Assembly (NCBI RefSeq): GCF_000012085.2
Contig: NC_008710.1
Location: 62,001-126,000 of the forward strand
Length of the DNA: 64,000 nt
Direction: 5' to 3'
DNA from: Borrelia turicatae 91E135
GTDB lineage: Bacteria; Spirochaetota; Spirochaetia; Borreliales; Borreliaceae
Shown here: one piece after another, positions 1-8,778 of the stretch
Numbering within the stretch: position 1 is the first letter of the stretch
How the letters are laid out: each line of letters opens with the position of its first letter
Position numbers and translations under genes: made by a program
The notes under the pieces: model-generated
What the model was told of the DNA's origin: nothing
Databases searched by the model: none
The model's input: the letters and a program-made list of their open reading frames with translations, nothing else

Positions 1-584
1 ATTTCATCCAAAGAGCTTATAATACAAAAATCAATTGCCTTTTCTTCTAATTTTGCATTAACTTTATCAAGCTTATCCGTTCTTTTATCGATTTTTTGAG
101 CTCCACTCAATTCAAATATCTTATTGCTTTCTAAACCGGGTCTATCCTGCCAAATCTTAGAAACTAAATCTTCATGTAAGATCTCAATATCTGTATATCT
201 ACAATTTTGAACCAAATCATTATAAAATTTTATATTAACATCTTCAGAATAAATCCCAAGCCTTAAGCCCTTAAGATTTGCATTTATGTAACCAAAAATA
301 TCCGGATACCCTTTAACTCCAAGCTTCATCAATTTAAACTCGGTTCCTTTAAGTTCACTCGATGCTTGTAAAAAATACCTACCATCTGTAAAAAGCACTG
401 CCTCTGTTTCTGTAACAATTACTGTCCCAGCACTTCCTGTAAATCCTGTAATAAATTCACGAACATTAAATCTAACATGAGAATATTCACTCATATGTGG
501 ATCATAACTTGCTATTAAATACGCATCGATTTCACTCTTCATCATCAAATTTCTCAAAGAAAATATTTTTGTACTAATTTCCAT
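1..584 (-). CDS. Xaa-Pro aminopeptidase (M24B family), 5' part only
   Basis: Leftward gene starting at ATG 584, with the 3' part beyond the window edge; 194 residues are visible without a stop. The start has an AAGGAG ribosome site just upstream. The visible part is the creatinase-like N-terminal domain of the aminopeptidase P/XPNPEP1 type: DPHMSEY near residue 29, FITGFTGSAGT near 44, LFTDGRYFLQA near 63 and SKIWQDRP near 142 all match that subfamily. The metal-binding pita-bread domain is outside the window, so activity cannot be judged. The expected role is removal of the N-terminal residue from peptides with proline second, as part of peptide scavenging in the cytoplasm. It is transcribed divergently from the next gene across a perfect inverted repeat. 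Confidence 0.85.
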   Translation of the reverse strand, partial: MEISTKIFSLRNLMMKSEIDAYLIASYDPHMSEYSHVRFNVREFITGFTGSAGTVIVTETEAVLFTDGRYFLQASSELKGTEFKLMKLGVKGYPDIFGYINANLKGLRLGIYSEDVNIKFYNDLVQNCRYTDIEILHEDLVSKIWQDRPGLESNKIFELSGAQKIDKRTDKLDKVNAKLEEKAIDFCIISSLDE

Positions 585-620
585 AAAAGCAAGCTCCTTA
601 GACTTTAAAAAGTAACTTTT

Positions 621-678
621 ATTTAATTATAACAAATAATTCAATTTTAAAAAATTTCTTTATTTGTTATAATTAAAT
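621..678. promoter_or_regulatory. Divergent promoter region with a perfect 19-bp inverted repeat
   Basis: Positions 621-639 and 660-678 are exact reverse complements separated by 20 nt, in the 121-nt gap between two divergent genes. Each arm contains TTGTTATAATT on the strand reading outward, so each arm supplies a TATAAT -10 box (668-673 rightward; 626-631 leftward). The -35 regions are poor, lying in A/T runs. It may be a symmetric promoter pair or a dimeric operator. Confidence 0.5.
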
Positions 679-705
679 CCAACAGTAAAATCAAAGGACA
701 AAAGT

Positions 706-1596
706 ATGAAAGATATTAAGGCTGTTATTTCTGATCTTGATGGCACACTTCTACTCTCAAATAGCCAGATAGGGGCTTTTAGTGAGATTGTAATAAAAAA
801 ACTAACAAAAGAAAACAAAAAGTTTATTATTGCAACAGGAAGAAGTAAAAATGAAATAATTTCTCTTACAGAACACCTAAACTCACATGTTTCATTTTTT
901 ATAACATTAAATGGAGCAAGAGTCTATAATAATCAATGGCAATTAATAAGTAGTTATGATTTGTCCTCTGAAATTGTAAATGAGATTTTAAATCTCAGAG
1001 AGAACAAATACAAAGATATACCCCATTTTTTACAGAAATCTGAAGATATAGATGAAAAGCTTTACGCTGATAACACAACTAAAAATGCTATCAATAATAT
1101 ATTTGAAAAACATGAATTGTTAAGGAAACACAAATATATAGAACATGAACTAAAAGATATAAGTATAAAATATCATGAAGTCAACAGTTTTAGAGAAATT
1201 AAAAATTTTAACAATATAGCAAAAATATTATTACTGCATGATGAAGAACCACAATTAATAAAATACGAAGCAACAATTTTAGAAAAATACAGAAAAGAAA
1301 TAAACGCTTATTTATCAACACCACACTCACTTGAAATTGTTAATAACAGAGTTTCAAAGGGAAGTGCATTAAAAGACGTCCTTAAAAGCATTCATATTAA
1401 TTTAAATGAAGCAATTGCATTCGGAGATGGGTTTAATGATGTTGACATGCTAGAAAATGTAAATAAAGGGTTATTAATGGGTAATGCAAATTATAGATTA
1501 AAGAAAATGTTATCGTATTTAGAAATAATAGGCACTAATGACAATGAAGCTGTTGCACATTACATTAATGACAACATTTTAGAAGAACCTGTATAG
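706..1596 (+). CDS. HAD-superfamily Cof-type phosphatase
   Basis: 296 residues, the usual size of the Cof/YidA group of haloacid-dehalogenase hydrolases, which remove phosphate from small sugar phosphates or cofactors in the cytoplasm. Motif I is SDLDGTLL at residues 9-16 (nucleophile Asp10, general acid Asp12). Motif II is the threonine of IATGRS near 45. The C-terminal FGDGFNDVDM near 241 is the acidic metal-binding motif, and a lysine (SKGSALK) precedes it. The large insert between motifs is the type C2 cap, which sets the substrate; the substrate cannot be read from sequence. ATG 706 follows an AAAGGA ribosome site. The next gene begins 13 nt after the stop, so the two are probably co-transcribed. 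Confidence 0.85.
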   Translation: MKDIKAVISDLDGTLLLSNSQIGAFSEIVIKKLTKENKKFIIATGRSKNEIISLTEHLNSHVSFFITLNGARVYNNQWQLISSYDLSSEIVNEILNLRENKYKDIPHFLQKSEDIDEKLYADNTTKNAINNIFEKHELLRKHKYIEHELKDISIKYHEVNSFREIKNFNNIAKILLLHDEEPQLIKYEATILEKYRKEINAYLSTPHSLEIVNNRVSKGSALKDVLKSIHINLNEAIAFGDGFNDVDMLENVNKGLLMGNANYRLKKMLSYLEIIGTNDNEAVAHYINDNILEEPV

Positions 1597-1609
1597 CATA
1601 GGACATAAT

Positions 1610-2848
1610 ATGAAAACAGACTTAATAAAATATGCAGAGCTCATTATCTTAAAAGGAATTAACTTACAAAAAAATCAATGCGTACTTATTACAGGATCAA
1701 TTGAAAATTATGAATTTTTAAAAATTCTAGCACAAAAAGCTTATGAGTATGGGGCAAAATACGTAGAATTAAATATTGAAGACACTGACATTTTAAAAAC
1801 CAGATTAAAATCATCACCAGAAGATCTCTTAGAGTTTATTCCAGATTTCAAGCATAAATTTTTTGAAGAAATGATAAATGAAAAATGGGCAAAAATACGA
1901 ATTGATAACACAGAAAATTTAGACACATTGAAAGATAATGATAGTAAAAAAATATCAAAATACTTTAAAGCACTAAATATAGCATCAAGAAAAGTTTCAA
2001 GTGCAATAATGAATAACGAATTAGCATGGTGCATAATTTGTGCTCCAGGTCCAAAATGGGCTGCAAAAGTTTTAAATAAACCTGAGAGTCAAAAAACATT
2101 AGAAGAATTTTTTAAAATTCAAAAAAAAATCATGTTACTTGACTCAAAAGATCCAATAAAAGCTTGGGAAGACCATGGGAAAAAACTTCATCAAAGATGC
2201 AAAATCCTAAATAAACTCAAATTAGAAAAAATAATTTTTAAAAACCAGAAAACAAATCTAGAAATATATCTTCTAGAAAGTTCTATTTGGACAGGTGGAA
2301 GTGAAAAAATAAGAGGAACTAACATTGAATTTAATGCAAACATGCCTACTGAAGAGGTTTATACAACCCCCAATTACAAAAAAACAAATGGAATCATGTA
2401 TGTAACCCGTCCAGTAACGGTACTTGGAAACTTAATAACCGGAATATGGCTAGAATTCAGAGAAGGAAAAGTAATTAACTTTGGATGTGACAATGAACAA
2501 TCAAGAAACATATTAAAAAGACATATGGAAACTGACATGCAAGCACAATATATAGGAGAAGTTGCATTAGTAGACTGTAACTCTCCAATATATCAAAGTG
2601 GTTTAACGTTTTGCAATATACTATACGATGAAAATGCAAGTTGCCACATTGCACTGGGCAATGCATATCCCTCTTGCTTAAGCAACGGACAAGAACTAAA
2701 GACTGATGCTGAAAAATTAGATTATGGCTGTAATGTCTCTTTAATTCATACAGACTTTATGATTGGTAGTAATGACATAAACGTTATTGGCATTGACAAA
2801 TCAAGAAAAGAACATACAATAATACAAAATGGACAATTCGTAATATAA
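1610..2848 (+). CDS. M29-family metallo-aminopeptidase
   Basis: 412 residues, matching the thermophilic aminopeptidase family (AmpS/AmpT/PepS). These cytoplasmic dimeric enzymes use two metal ions to release N-terminal residues from peptides. The five expected ligands fall near the usual positions: Glu in MPTEEVYTTPN (about 249), Glu in GEVALVD (about 316), His in ASCHIALGNAYP (about 346), and His and Asp in LIHTDFMIG (about 377-379). The gene is packed behind the HAD phosphatase and 17 nt before the DUF212 gene. With the M24B enzyme across the divergent promoter, it suggests a small peptide-use cluster, which suits an organism that imports its amino acids as peptides. Exact specificity is unknown. 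Confidence 0.85.
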   Translation: MKTDLIKYAELIILKGINLQKNQCVLITGSIENYEFLKILAQKAYEYGAKYVELNIEDTDILKTRLKSSPEDLLEFIPDFKHKFFEEMINEKWAKIRIDNTENLDTLKDNDSKKISKYFKALNIASRKVSSAIMNNELAWCIICAPGPKWAAKVLNKPESQKTLEEFFKIQKKIMLLDSKDPIKAWEDHGKKLHQRCKILNKLKLEKIIFKNQKTNLEIYLLESSIWTGGSEKIRGTNIEFNANMPTEEVYTTPNYKKTNGIMYVTRPVTVLGNLITGIWLEFREGKVINFGCDNEQSRNILKRHMETDMQAQYIGEVALVDCNSPIYQSGLTFCNILYDENASCHIALGNAYPSCLSNGQELKTDAEKLDYGCNVSLIHTDFMIGSNDINVIGIDKSRKEHTIIQNGQFVI

Positions 2849-2865
2849 AACGGAGTAATCAAATC

Positions 2866-3333
2866 ATGATAAAAGAGTTATTCACAAATGACCTTTTCTT
2901 GTCTTGTTTTGTTTCAGGCATTGTTGCACAAATGATTAAATATATTATTCAAGCAATGAAGACAAAAAAATTCAAAACAAATCCAAAATACCTTTTAAAA
3001 AGCATTTTCTTAGAAACAGGAGGAATGCCCAGCAGTCACTCTTCAACAGTAACAGCTCTTGCCACATCAATATTAATAACAGAAGGAATAGATACTAACT
3101 TTATTATTGCTCTGGCTTTTGCTTTAATAACAATAAGAGATTCATTTGGAGTCAGATACATGGCAGGGGTTCAAGCAGAATATCTAAACGCTTTGTCAGA
3201 ACAACTAAAAATGAAAATCAAAATTGAACCTTTAAAAATCAAAGTGGTTAAGGGACACAAAAAAAAGGAAGTATTTACAGGAATACTTATTGGCATAATT
3301 TCTGCATGGGTAATATGTAACAGAATAATATAA
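2866..3333 (+). CDS. DUF212 membrane protein, divergent PAP2-like
   Basis: 155 residues with hydrophobic segments near 10-27, 70-90 and at the C terminus. The hallmark of the family (B. subtilis YuiD type) is GGMPSSHSSTVTAL at about 52-65, which resembles the phosphate-binding SxxSxH signature of PAP2 phosphatases, plus DSFGVRYMAG near 93-102. A membrane phosphatase role on lipid phosphates is often proposed but I know of no proof. ATG 2866 has a GGAG ribosome site. The gene sits between the aminopeptidase and the lipoprotein gene with short spacers and the same direction. Confidence 0.75.
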   Translation: MIKELFTNDLFLSCFVSGIVAQMIKYIIQAMKTKKFKTNPKYLLKSIFLETGGMPSSHSSTVTALATSILITEGIDTNFIIALAFALITIRDSFGVRYMAGVQAEYLNALSEQLKMKIKIEPLKIKVVKGHKKKEVFTGILIGIISAWVICNRII

Positions 3334-3355
3334 ATAACAGATTATAAAGGAAAAA

Positions 3356-4825
3356 ATGAAACTACCAAAATTTTTAAATATACTGTTAATACTATTACTA
3401 ATTTCTTGCAATATGGCAAAATTTGGAGATTATAAACCAATATATTTCAAAGGAGAAGAAGATTTAAAAACCGCAAATGACTACATAAACTCATTAGGAT
3501 ATAAAACAATATCTGAATACACAACAAAAGTAAATATATTAGACTTCCCCGATTTCAAAGAGATAACAATAAATAAATTAATTCACCTTAATGACTATGA
3601 TCTTCGAAAAGATCTATTTTTAAAAAAATTACCTAACCTCTTCAATATAGAAAAGAAAAAAATACTCTATGTCGAATCAGCATTCACCAGTAGCGATCTT
3701 AGAAAATTAAAGCAAGATCAAAAGATTGAAGCAGAAATGCACTCACTTAACTACAAAACTAAAATTAAATATTTCTCAAGCATAACATTCATAACAATTA
3801 TAATACTTTTATTACTATTAAACATCAAATATGCACCCTTTATAATCCTTTTTCTAATAAGTTCATGTACTATATTCATATTTAGCGATGAAATACTATA
3901 TTTTTATCCTTTAACTATACTCTCTTACCTATTATTTACATTAATTGATAATTTTAATAAAAATTACAATAAAATATACCTAAGGGATATTAGCTTTACA
4001 GTATTAATTAAGAAAATTAAAATTCCAATATTTTTATTTTTATTTATAGTATTTTACTTTATTGTTATCATTAATTTTCTCACAACCAACCTCGAAGCAC
4101 TTCTGATTATTTTTGTATCAATATCAACACTTTGTATTTTTTTAATATTCACTTGGATAAAAACTGAAAGCAACCTCAAACACACATTTTTATCCTTAAT
4201 TGAAATCAAAGAACAAAAACGAGAAACAAAAATCCTAAAATTCAAAATCCTCATACATATAATGTTATTCATAGCATCATTAATGCCATTTTTTTATGCA
4301 CAAAACATACTTAATGCTTATAATAATTTTAATTATCTTTACAGTAAAAAATTGAACTATTTTGACTATTTAAACCCCAACAACATTTACTTAATGGTGG
4401 GACACAATGAAGAAATTCCAAATATTGTGGGTTATATGTATCACATATTTTACCAAAATGAGCTTAAATATAAAATCACATCTCAATATGGCAAAGTAAA
4501 CACACATGTAAAAGAGGACTATTTTGAAATAGAAAACAACAAAATAACTATCAACCAAAAAACTGTATACAAAGTAGACAAAGAATTTATATCCAAAAAC
4601 CTTAATAAAGAACTCCCAAAATTATTCTTAGATAATGGAAATCCAATCTTAATATATAAAGAAACACCCGCTAATATTGCAATCAATAAAGATAATTTTA
4701 CAATTTTGTTCTCTCTCTCATTACCATTTTTCTTATTGCTATTCCTATTTAAAGCAATAAGATTTACAATTCTTTTAAATATGAGTGAAAAAAGCTATAG
4801 AAAATATATTAGAGGAAATATTTGA
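3356..4825 (+). CDS. Putative membrane-anchored lipoprotein upstream of the Rnf-like genes
   Basis: 489 residues, not assigned to a family I know. The N terminus is a hydrophobic signal ending in LLISC (Cys18), a spirochete-style lipobox. Residues 19-135 are polar and probably extracytoplasmic. Several membrane segments follow (about 138-157, 160-177, 180-197, 224-268, 296-316 and 450-472), with a second polar stretch at 320-445. Two regions of transmembrane helices around a soluble domain recall a transporter or redox-complex accessory. Its TGA overlaps the ATG of the RnfC-RnfD-like gene by one base, so the two are translationally coupled and likely work together. I see no RnfG flavin motif (SGAT) here, so equating it with RnfG is not supported. 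Confidence 0.6.
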   Translation: MKLPKFLNILLILLLISCNMAKFGDYKPIYFKGEEDLKTANDYINSLGYKTISEYTTKVNILDFPDFKEITINKLIHLNDYDLRKDLFLKKLPNLFNIEKKKILYVESAFTSSDLRKLKQDQKIEAEMHSLNYKTKIKYFSSITFITIIILLLLLNIKYAPFIILFLISSCTIFIFSDEILYFYPLTILSYLLFTLIDNFNKNYNKIYLRDISFTVLIKKIKIPIFLFLFIVFYFIVIINFLTTNLEALLIIFVSISTLCIFLIFTWIKTESNLKHTFLSLIEIKEQKRETKILKFKILIHIMLFIASLMPFFYAQNILNAYNNFNYLYSKKLNYFDYLNPNNIYLMVGHNEEIPNIVGYMYHIFYQNELKYKITSQYGKVNTHVKEDYFEIENNKITINQKTVYKVDKEFISKNLNKELPKLFLDNGNPILIYKETPANIAINKDNFTILFSLSLPFFLLLFLFKAIRFTILLNMSEKSYRKYIRGNI

Positions 4826-7128
4826 TGTCTAACTCAAAAACGCTAAAAATAAAAAAACAGTATAAAGTAAATATAGATGAAATTCAAATGCCTGAATGTG
4901 TCTTAATTCCACTAGAAACAGAAAATGCAAAATCCACAATATATATCATTGAAAATCAAAGAATCACAGAAGGACAAATATTATCAAAAAATAAAAATGC
5001 AGAGCTATACACATATTCCCCAATATCTGGAACAATAGAAAAAATATATACAGCCAATCTTCCAGGTGAACACCAATTAAAATCAGCATTAATAAGATTT
5101 CACGGAAGAATCAAAAACGAACAAGAACTCTCAGTTGAGGAAGAATCAAGAGAAAAAACACTAGAAAAGTTAATTCGACTAGGAATTCCCTGGTTTAATG
5201 AACATTCACTATTTCAATATGTAAGTAAATGCAAAAAAATAGATAAAATGCTTTTCTTAATAAATGGTAAAGATCCATTCACAAATATCTCAGAAATATT
5301 AATAAAAGAAAAATTAGATGAAATTATTTATGGTTTTGAAACAATCGACAAAATATTTAAATTCAAAGAAATATTAATAGTACTTAGCAACTATCACTTA
5401 AAAAAAGAACTTGAACACTTAAATATCTTTCAAGATAAAAGATTAACGATCAAATTAATTCCCAATACTTCATATCCATATTCAAATCATGAAGTAATCA
5501 TGCACTTTTTATACAATGAAGAGAGCATAAAAAACAATATAAATCCAAATAAAAACATACTTTTAGCTAATGTCGAAGACCTTTATAATGTATATAGTAC
5601 GCTCAAAACAAACTCCCCATATAAAGAAAAGTTTATAACCATAAACGGCAACAAAAAAATACAAAGTAAAATAATCAAAGTAAAAATTGGAACATCTATC
5701 CAACAAATAATAAATGAAGATATTGATACAAAAAAATATGACATATTTATAAACAATCCCGCAAATAAGATAAAAATAAACAATCTAAATATACCTATAA
5801 CAAGGGATATATATAGCATTACAATATTAAAAAAAGAATCAATATTGAGTAAAATAAAACTCTTAAAAACACCTAGTTTTTCACCACGATATATGGAAGA
5901 GATTATTTTATCAAAGATTAAGGGCAAAAATAACATTTCTAATACACAATTACAATATCTGCAATATACTGAAACTGAAACAGAAGATGAAATAAACAAA
6001 GTAAAAAAAGAAATAAAGGAAAAGATTTTAAATCTGAGCCTCAACAATGAACCAATATACACTGAGAACAACTTAAAAGATATCTATTTAACTATTATCT
6101 TAGCCTTAATACCTAGTTTAATATTCTCTTTTACAAACAACATAAAATTTTTAATTGATACTTTAATATTAACAATGATAAGCTTGTGCTCATACATTAC
6201 AATAATGCTAAAATCCAAACATAAATATCTCTCGTTCTTTATATATACTTCATTAATTATCAATATAATCTTACCTTTAAATTTCTCTATAATATTAAAA
6301 ATAATATCATTACTTTTTACATTTTTAGTATTTTTTTATTTCTCAAAGCTTTCCAAATTTCTTGTAAACCCCATATTAATATCGTTTATGTTTTTATTAC
6401 TAAACTTTCCATCAAGTTTTAAGCATACATATTCTAAAAAACTCTCAGAGCAAGAAGATATAATTCCTACCTGGAATAAAATAATGCAGCAAAGTTCAAA
6501 CATTCAAAATTTAGAAAGCCTAAAAGAATTTAAAAGGTATGAAAACAAGCACATTGATATGATTGAAAAATTTATAAATGACAATATATTGTCTAATATA
6601 AATATAATGATACCAAGATTTCACATTGAAAACTTGTTAGGATTACAAAACGAAAAATATCTATCCCCCATTCTGATTTATATTGGTTTCTCATTTATTC
6701 TTGGAAAATTTATCATCAATAAATTAATACCACTATCTTTTTACATAAGTCTACTACTAATTGCTTATATCCTCAAAAATCTTGGTCTTTACAGTCATAT
6801 AAGTTTTGATATGCTAACTCTAATAATGTCACCAATTCCAATGATTTTAGTATTTACAATGAGCACAGAATTGCAAATAGCCCCTCCCTTTAAATTTGAA
6901 CAAATACTTTATGGAATTACATTATCTTTAGTATATTTTATAACATTAAGCTATATTCCACTTGAAACTTTAGCAGCTGTAATATCCATTTTTATCCTAC
7001 AGATAAGTTCAACATTAATAAAAAGATATAGCTTAACATTTCAGATAAAAAAAATATTGCATCATTTAAGCATAAATCAAGCAAAAACAATAAAATATAA
7101 AAATGACAATGGAGAAGAAATTATATAA
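4825..7128 (+). CDS. RnfC-RnfD-like fusion protein without iron-sulfur or flavin motifs
   Basis: 767 residues from ATG 4825, with AGAGGA upstream; a TTG three bases earlier is a weaker start. Residues 24-95 look like the RnfC barrel-sandwich domain (VLIPLE, then SPISGTIEKI). Residues 115-335 follow the RnfC core: an IDKMLFLINGKDPF stretch, LIPNTSYP, an SLBB-like FITINGNKKIQ...VKIGTSIQQII segment and NIPITRDIYSITIL. The glycine loop that binds NADH/FMN is replaced by IPWFNEHSLF (121-130). No cysteine occurs between C136 and C455, so both ferredoxin-type clusters are absent. From 418 onward it is a polytopic membrane domain resembling RnfD (ILPLN...; SKFLVNPILISF; IPLSFYISLL; SPIPMILVF), without the SGAT flavin-attachment motif. 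Homology is inferred from remembered family consensus, not from a search. Confidence 0.65.
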   Translation: MSNSKTLKIKKQYKVNIDEIQMPECVLIPLETENAKSTIYIIENQRITEGQILSKNKNAELYTYSPISGTIEKIYTANLPGEHQLKSALIRFHGRIKNEQELSVEEESREKTLEKLIRLGIPWFNEHSLFQYVSKCKKIDKMLFLINGKDPFTNISEILIKEKLDEIIYGFETIDKIFKFKEILIVLSNYHLKKELEHLNIFQDKRLTIKLIPNTSYPYSNHEVIMHFLYNEESIKNNINPNKNILLANVEDLYNVYSTLKTNSPYKEKFITINGNKKIQSKIIKVKIGTSIQQIINEDIDTKKYDIFINNPANKIKINNLNIPITRDIYSITILKKESILSKIKLLKTPSFSPRYMEEIILSKIKGKNNISNTQLQYLQYTETETEDEINKVKKEIKEKILNLSLNNEPIYTENNLKDIYLTIILALIPSLIFSFTNNIKFLIDTLILTMISLCSYITIMLKSKHKYLSFFIYTSLIINIILPLNFSIILKIISLLFTFLVFFYFSKLSKFLVNPILISFMFLLLNFPSSFKHTYSKKLSEQEDIIPTWNKIMQQSSNIQNLESLKEFKRYENKHIDMIEKFINDNILSNINIMIPRFHIENLLGLQNEKYLSPILIYIGFSFILGKFIINKLIPLSFYISLLLIAYILKNLGLYSHISFDMLTLIMSPIPMILVFTMSTELQIAPPFKFEQILYGITLSLVYFITLSYIPLETLAAVISIFILQISSTLIKRYSLTFQIKKILHHLSINQAKTIKYKNDNGEEII

Positions 7129-7131
7129 ATT

Positions 7132-7701
7132 ATGAAAAATAGTTTAATAATGTATTTACTAGTAAATAATCTATTACTAATACACTTTATCGGAATTGAA
7201 GACATAAAAATCAAAGATAATAAGACATTATCAAAAAAGTATTTGATTGTTATAATAACTTCTTTATTAATTTATTCAAGTCTTTTTTACCTTTATAAAT
7301 TATTCTCAGAACATAACTTATTATTTATAATACCAATTATATATATAACATTGATCTACATACTAACGATAATACTAAAAACATTAAACAATATCTTAAT
7401 TGTTTACAACAACAAATCAAAATATTCTAACGACTTTCTGCTATCCAATAGCAGTTTAATTGCAATAACATTCTTTTCCTTAGATAAAAGTCATAACTTT
7501 TTAGAAGGCATCAAAATACTCATTTTGTCTTCACTCAGCGTCCTAATAGCCCTTATATTAATAACCCTAACAAAGAAAAGTTTTGAAAAAAAATTAACAT
7601 CAAAAATATTAGCCAATGAAACAATATATTTTTTTATAATGTTCATTTTATCTTTAATTCCAAATATAATTATGTTAATAAATAATATCGAGGGTCTATA
7701 A
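7132..7701 (+). CDS. RnfA/RnfE (NqrD/NqrE)-like membrane protein lacking cysteines
   Basis: 189 residues with six predicted membrane helices, the size and topology of RnfA/RnfE. The N terminus YLLVNNLLLIHFIGI matches the family's LVNNFVL..FLGI pattern. The following cysteine-containing CPFLGVS is replaced by EDIKIKD. The second half keeps FLLSNSSLIA where the family has PLITTNCAVLG. The protein has no cysteine at all, so it cannot ligate the [2Fe-2S] cluster that RnfA/E or NqrD/E hold between them. The gene begins four bases after the RnfC-RnfD-like stop, and its own TAA overlaps the prfB ATG (TAATG). A second family member, RnfB and RnfG are not present in the window. Confidence 0.6.
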   Translation: MKNSLIMYLLVNNLLLIHFIGIEDIKIKDNKTLSKKYLIVIITSLLIYSSLFYLYKLFSEHNLLFIIPIIYITLIYILTIILKTLNNILIVYNNKSKYSNDFLLSNSSLIAITFFSLDKSHNFLEGIKILILSSLSVLIALILITLTKKSFEKKLTSKILANETIYFFIMFILSLIPNIIMLINNIEGL

Positions 7702-8778
7702 TGAGAGAAAAAATAAATGAACTTTTGGAACAAATTGAAAATGTCTGGAGGAAGCTTTGACAGCAATAAGATCAAGGTAAAACTTAAAGAATATGAAAAA
7801 CAAATAAATGATGAAAATTTCTGGAATGATAATAAAAAAGCACAAGAGATTCTTAAAAATCAAAATATTTTAAAAGCCAAAATTGAACCTTGGGAAGACT
7901 TGATATGTAAACTCAAAGACTTAAGAGAACTCTGCGAAATTGCAGAAAGCGAAGAAGACACAGCGCTACTCGATCAAGATATTAATAAACTAAGAGAACA
8001 GTATAAGCATCTCCTAACATTATCTTATTTTAAAGAAGATATTGATATAAATAATGCATTCTTGACAATACACTCAGGAGCAGGTGGCACAGAAGCTTGT
8101 GATTGGGTTAGCATGTTATATAGAATATACCTAAGATATTCTGAGAGACATGGATACAAAACAGAACTCATAGACTTACTTGAAGCTGAGGGAGGCATTA
8201 AATCTGTTACAATTGAAATAAAAGGAGAATATGCTTACGGATTTTTAAAAAGTGAAGTAGGAATACATCGTCTTGTAAGAATTTCTCCTTTTGATGCTGC
8301 AAAAAAGAGACACACATCTTTTGCATCTGTTTTCATTGATCCTGTAATTGATGATAAAATTGAAATAACAATTAAACCAGAAGATATTAGAGTTGATACA
8401 TATAGAGCCTCGGGAGCAGGAGGGCAACATGTCAATAAAACATCATCTGCTGTTAGAATTACTCACCTTCAAACGGGCATAGTAACTCAATCTCAAACTG
8501 ATAGAAGCCAACATAGAAATAAAGATCTAGCAATGAGAGTATTAAAATCAAAACTTTATGAACACTACAAAATACTAGAGCAACAAAAAAGTAAATCTAA
8601 ACAAGAGGAAAAAAAAGATATATCTTGGGGCAATCAAATAAGGTCTTACATCTTTCAACCCTATACTTTAGTAAAAGATCACAGAACAAAATTTGAAAAT
8701 CCAAATATCATCTCTGTTATGGATGGAAACATTGATAACTTTATAGAAGAATATCTTAAATGGAAAAATCTAAGTTAA
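7701..8778 (+). CDS. prfB: Peptide chain release factor 2, with programmed +1 frameshift
   Basis: RF2 ends translation at UGA and UAA. The gene is read in two frames. ATG 7701 opens a 19-codon frame ending CTT TGA at 7755-7760; a +1 slip on CTT (7755-7757) continues as GAC from 7759 to TAA 8776-8778, giving about 358 residues. The slip site is preceded by an internal Shine-Dalgarno-like GGAGG (7747-7751), as in the classical autoregulatory prfB frameshift. The product carries the GGQ peptidyl-hydrolysis motif (SGAGGQHVNKTSSAVRITH) and helical domain 1. The start overlaps the TAA of the upstream gene and has a GAGGGT ribosome site. It is not a pseudogene: the site is the expected sensor of RF2 level. 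Confidence 0.9.
7747..7761 (+). other. prfB: prfB programmed frameshift site
   Basis: The site reads GGAGG, AAG, CTT, TGA, C. The SD-like element ends three bases before the slippery CTT, and the UGA is followed by C, the poor termination context found in other bacterial prfB genes. Low RF2 gives a pause at UGA and a shift into the +1 frame. Confidence 0.9.

Noticed and set aside
3356-4825. Assignment of the lipoprotein as RnfG
   Set aside because: No SGAT flavin motif and the membrane topology differs from RnfG.
5583-6071. A 162-residue leftward frame opposite the RnfC-RnfD-like gene
   Set aside because: It is a mirror of an AT-rich coding frame, with no ribosome site and hydrophobic low-complexity content.
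7717-7760. prfB as a gene starting at an internal ATG (7717 or 7741) or as a frameshifted pseudogene
   Set aside because: The in-frame ATG 7701, the TAATG junction, GGAGG and CTT TGA C show the standard programmed frameshift.
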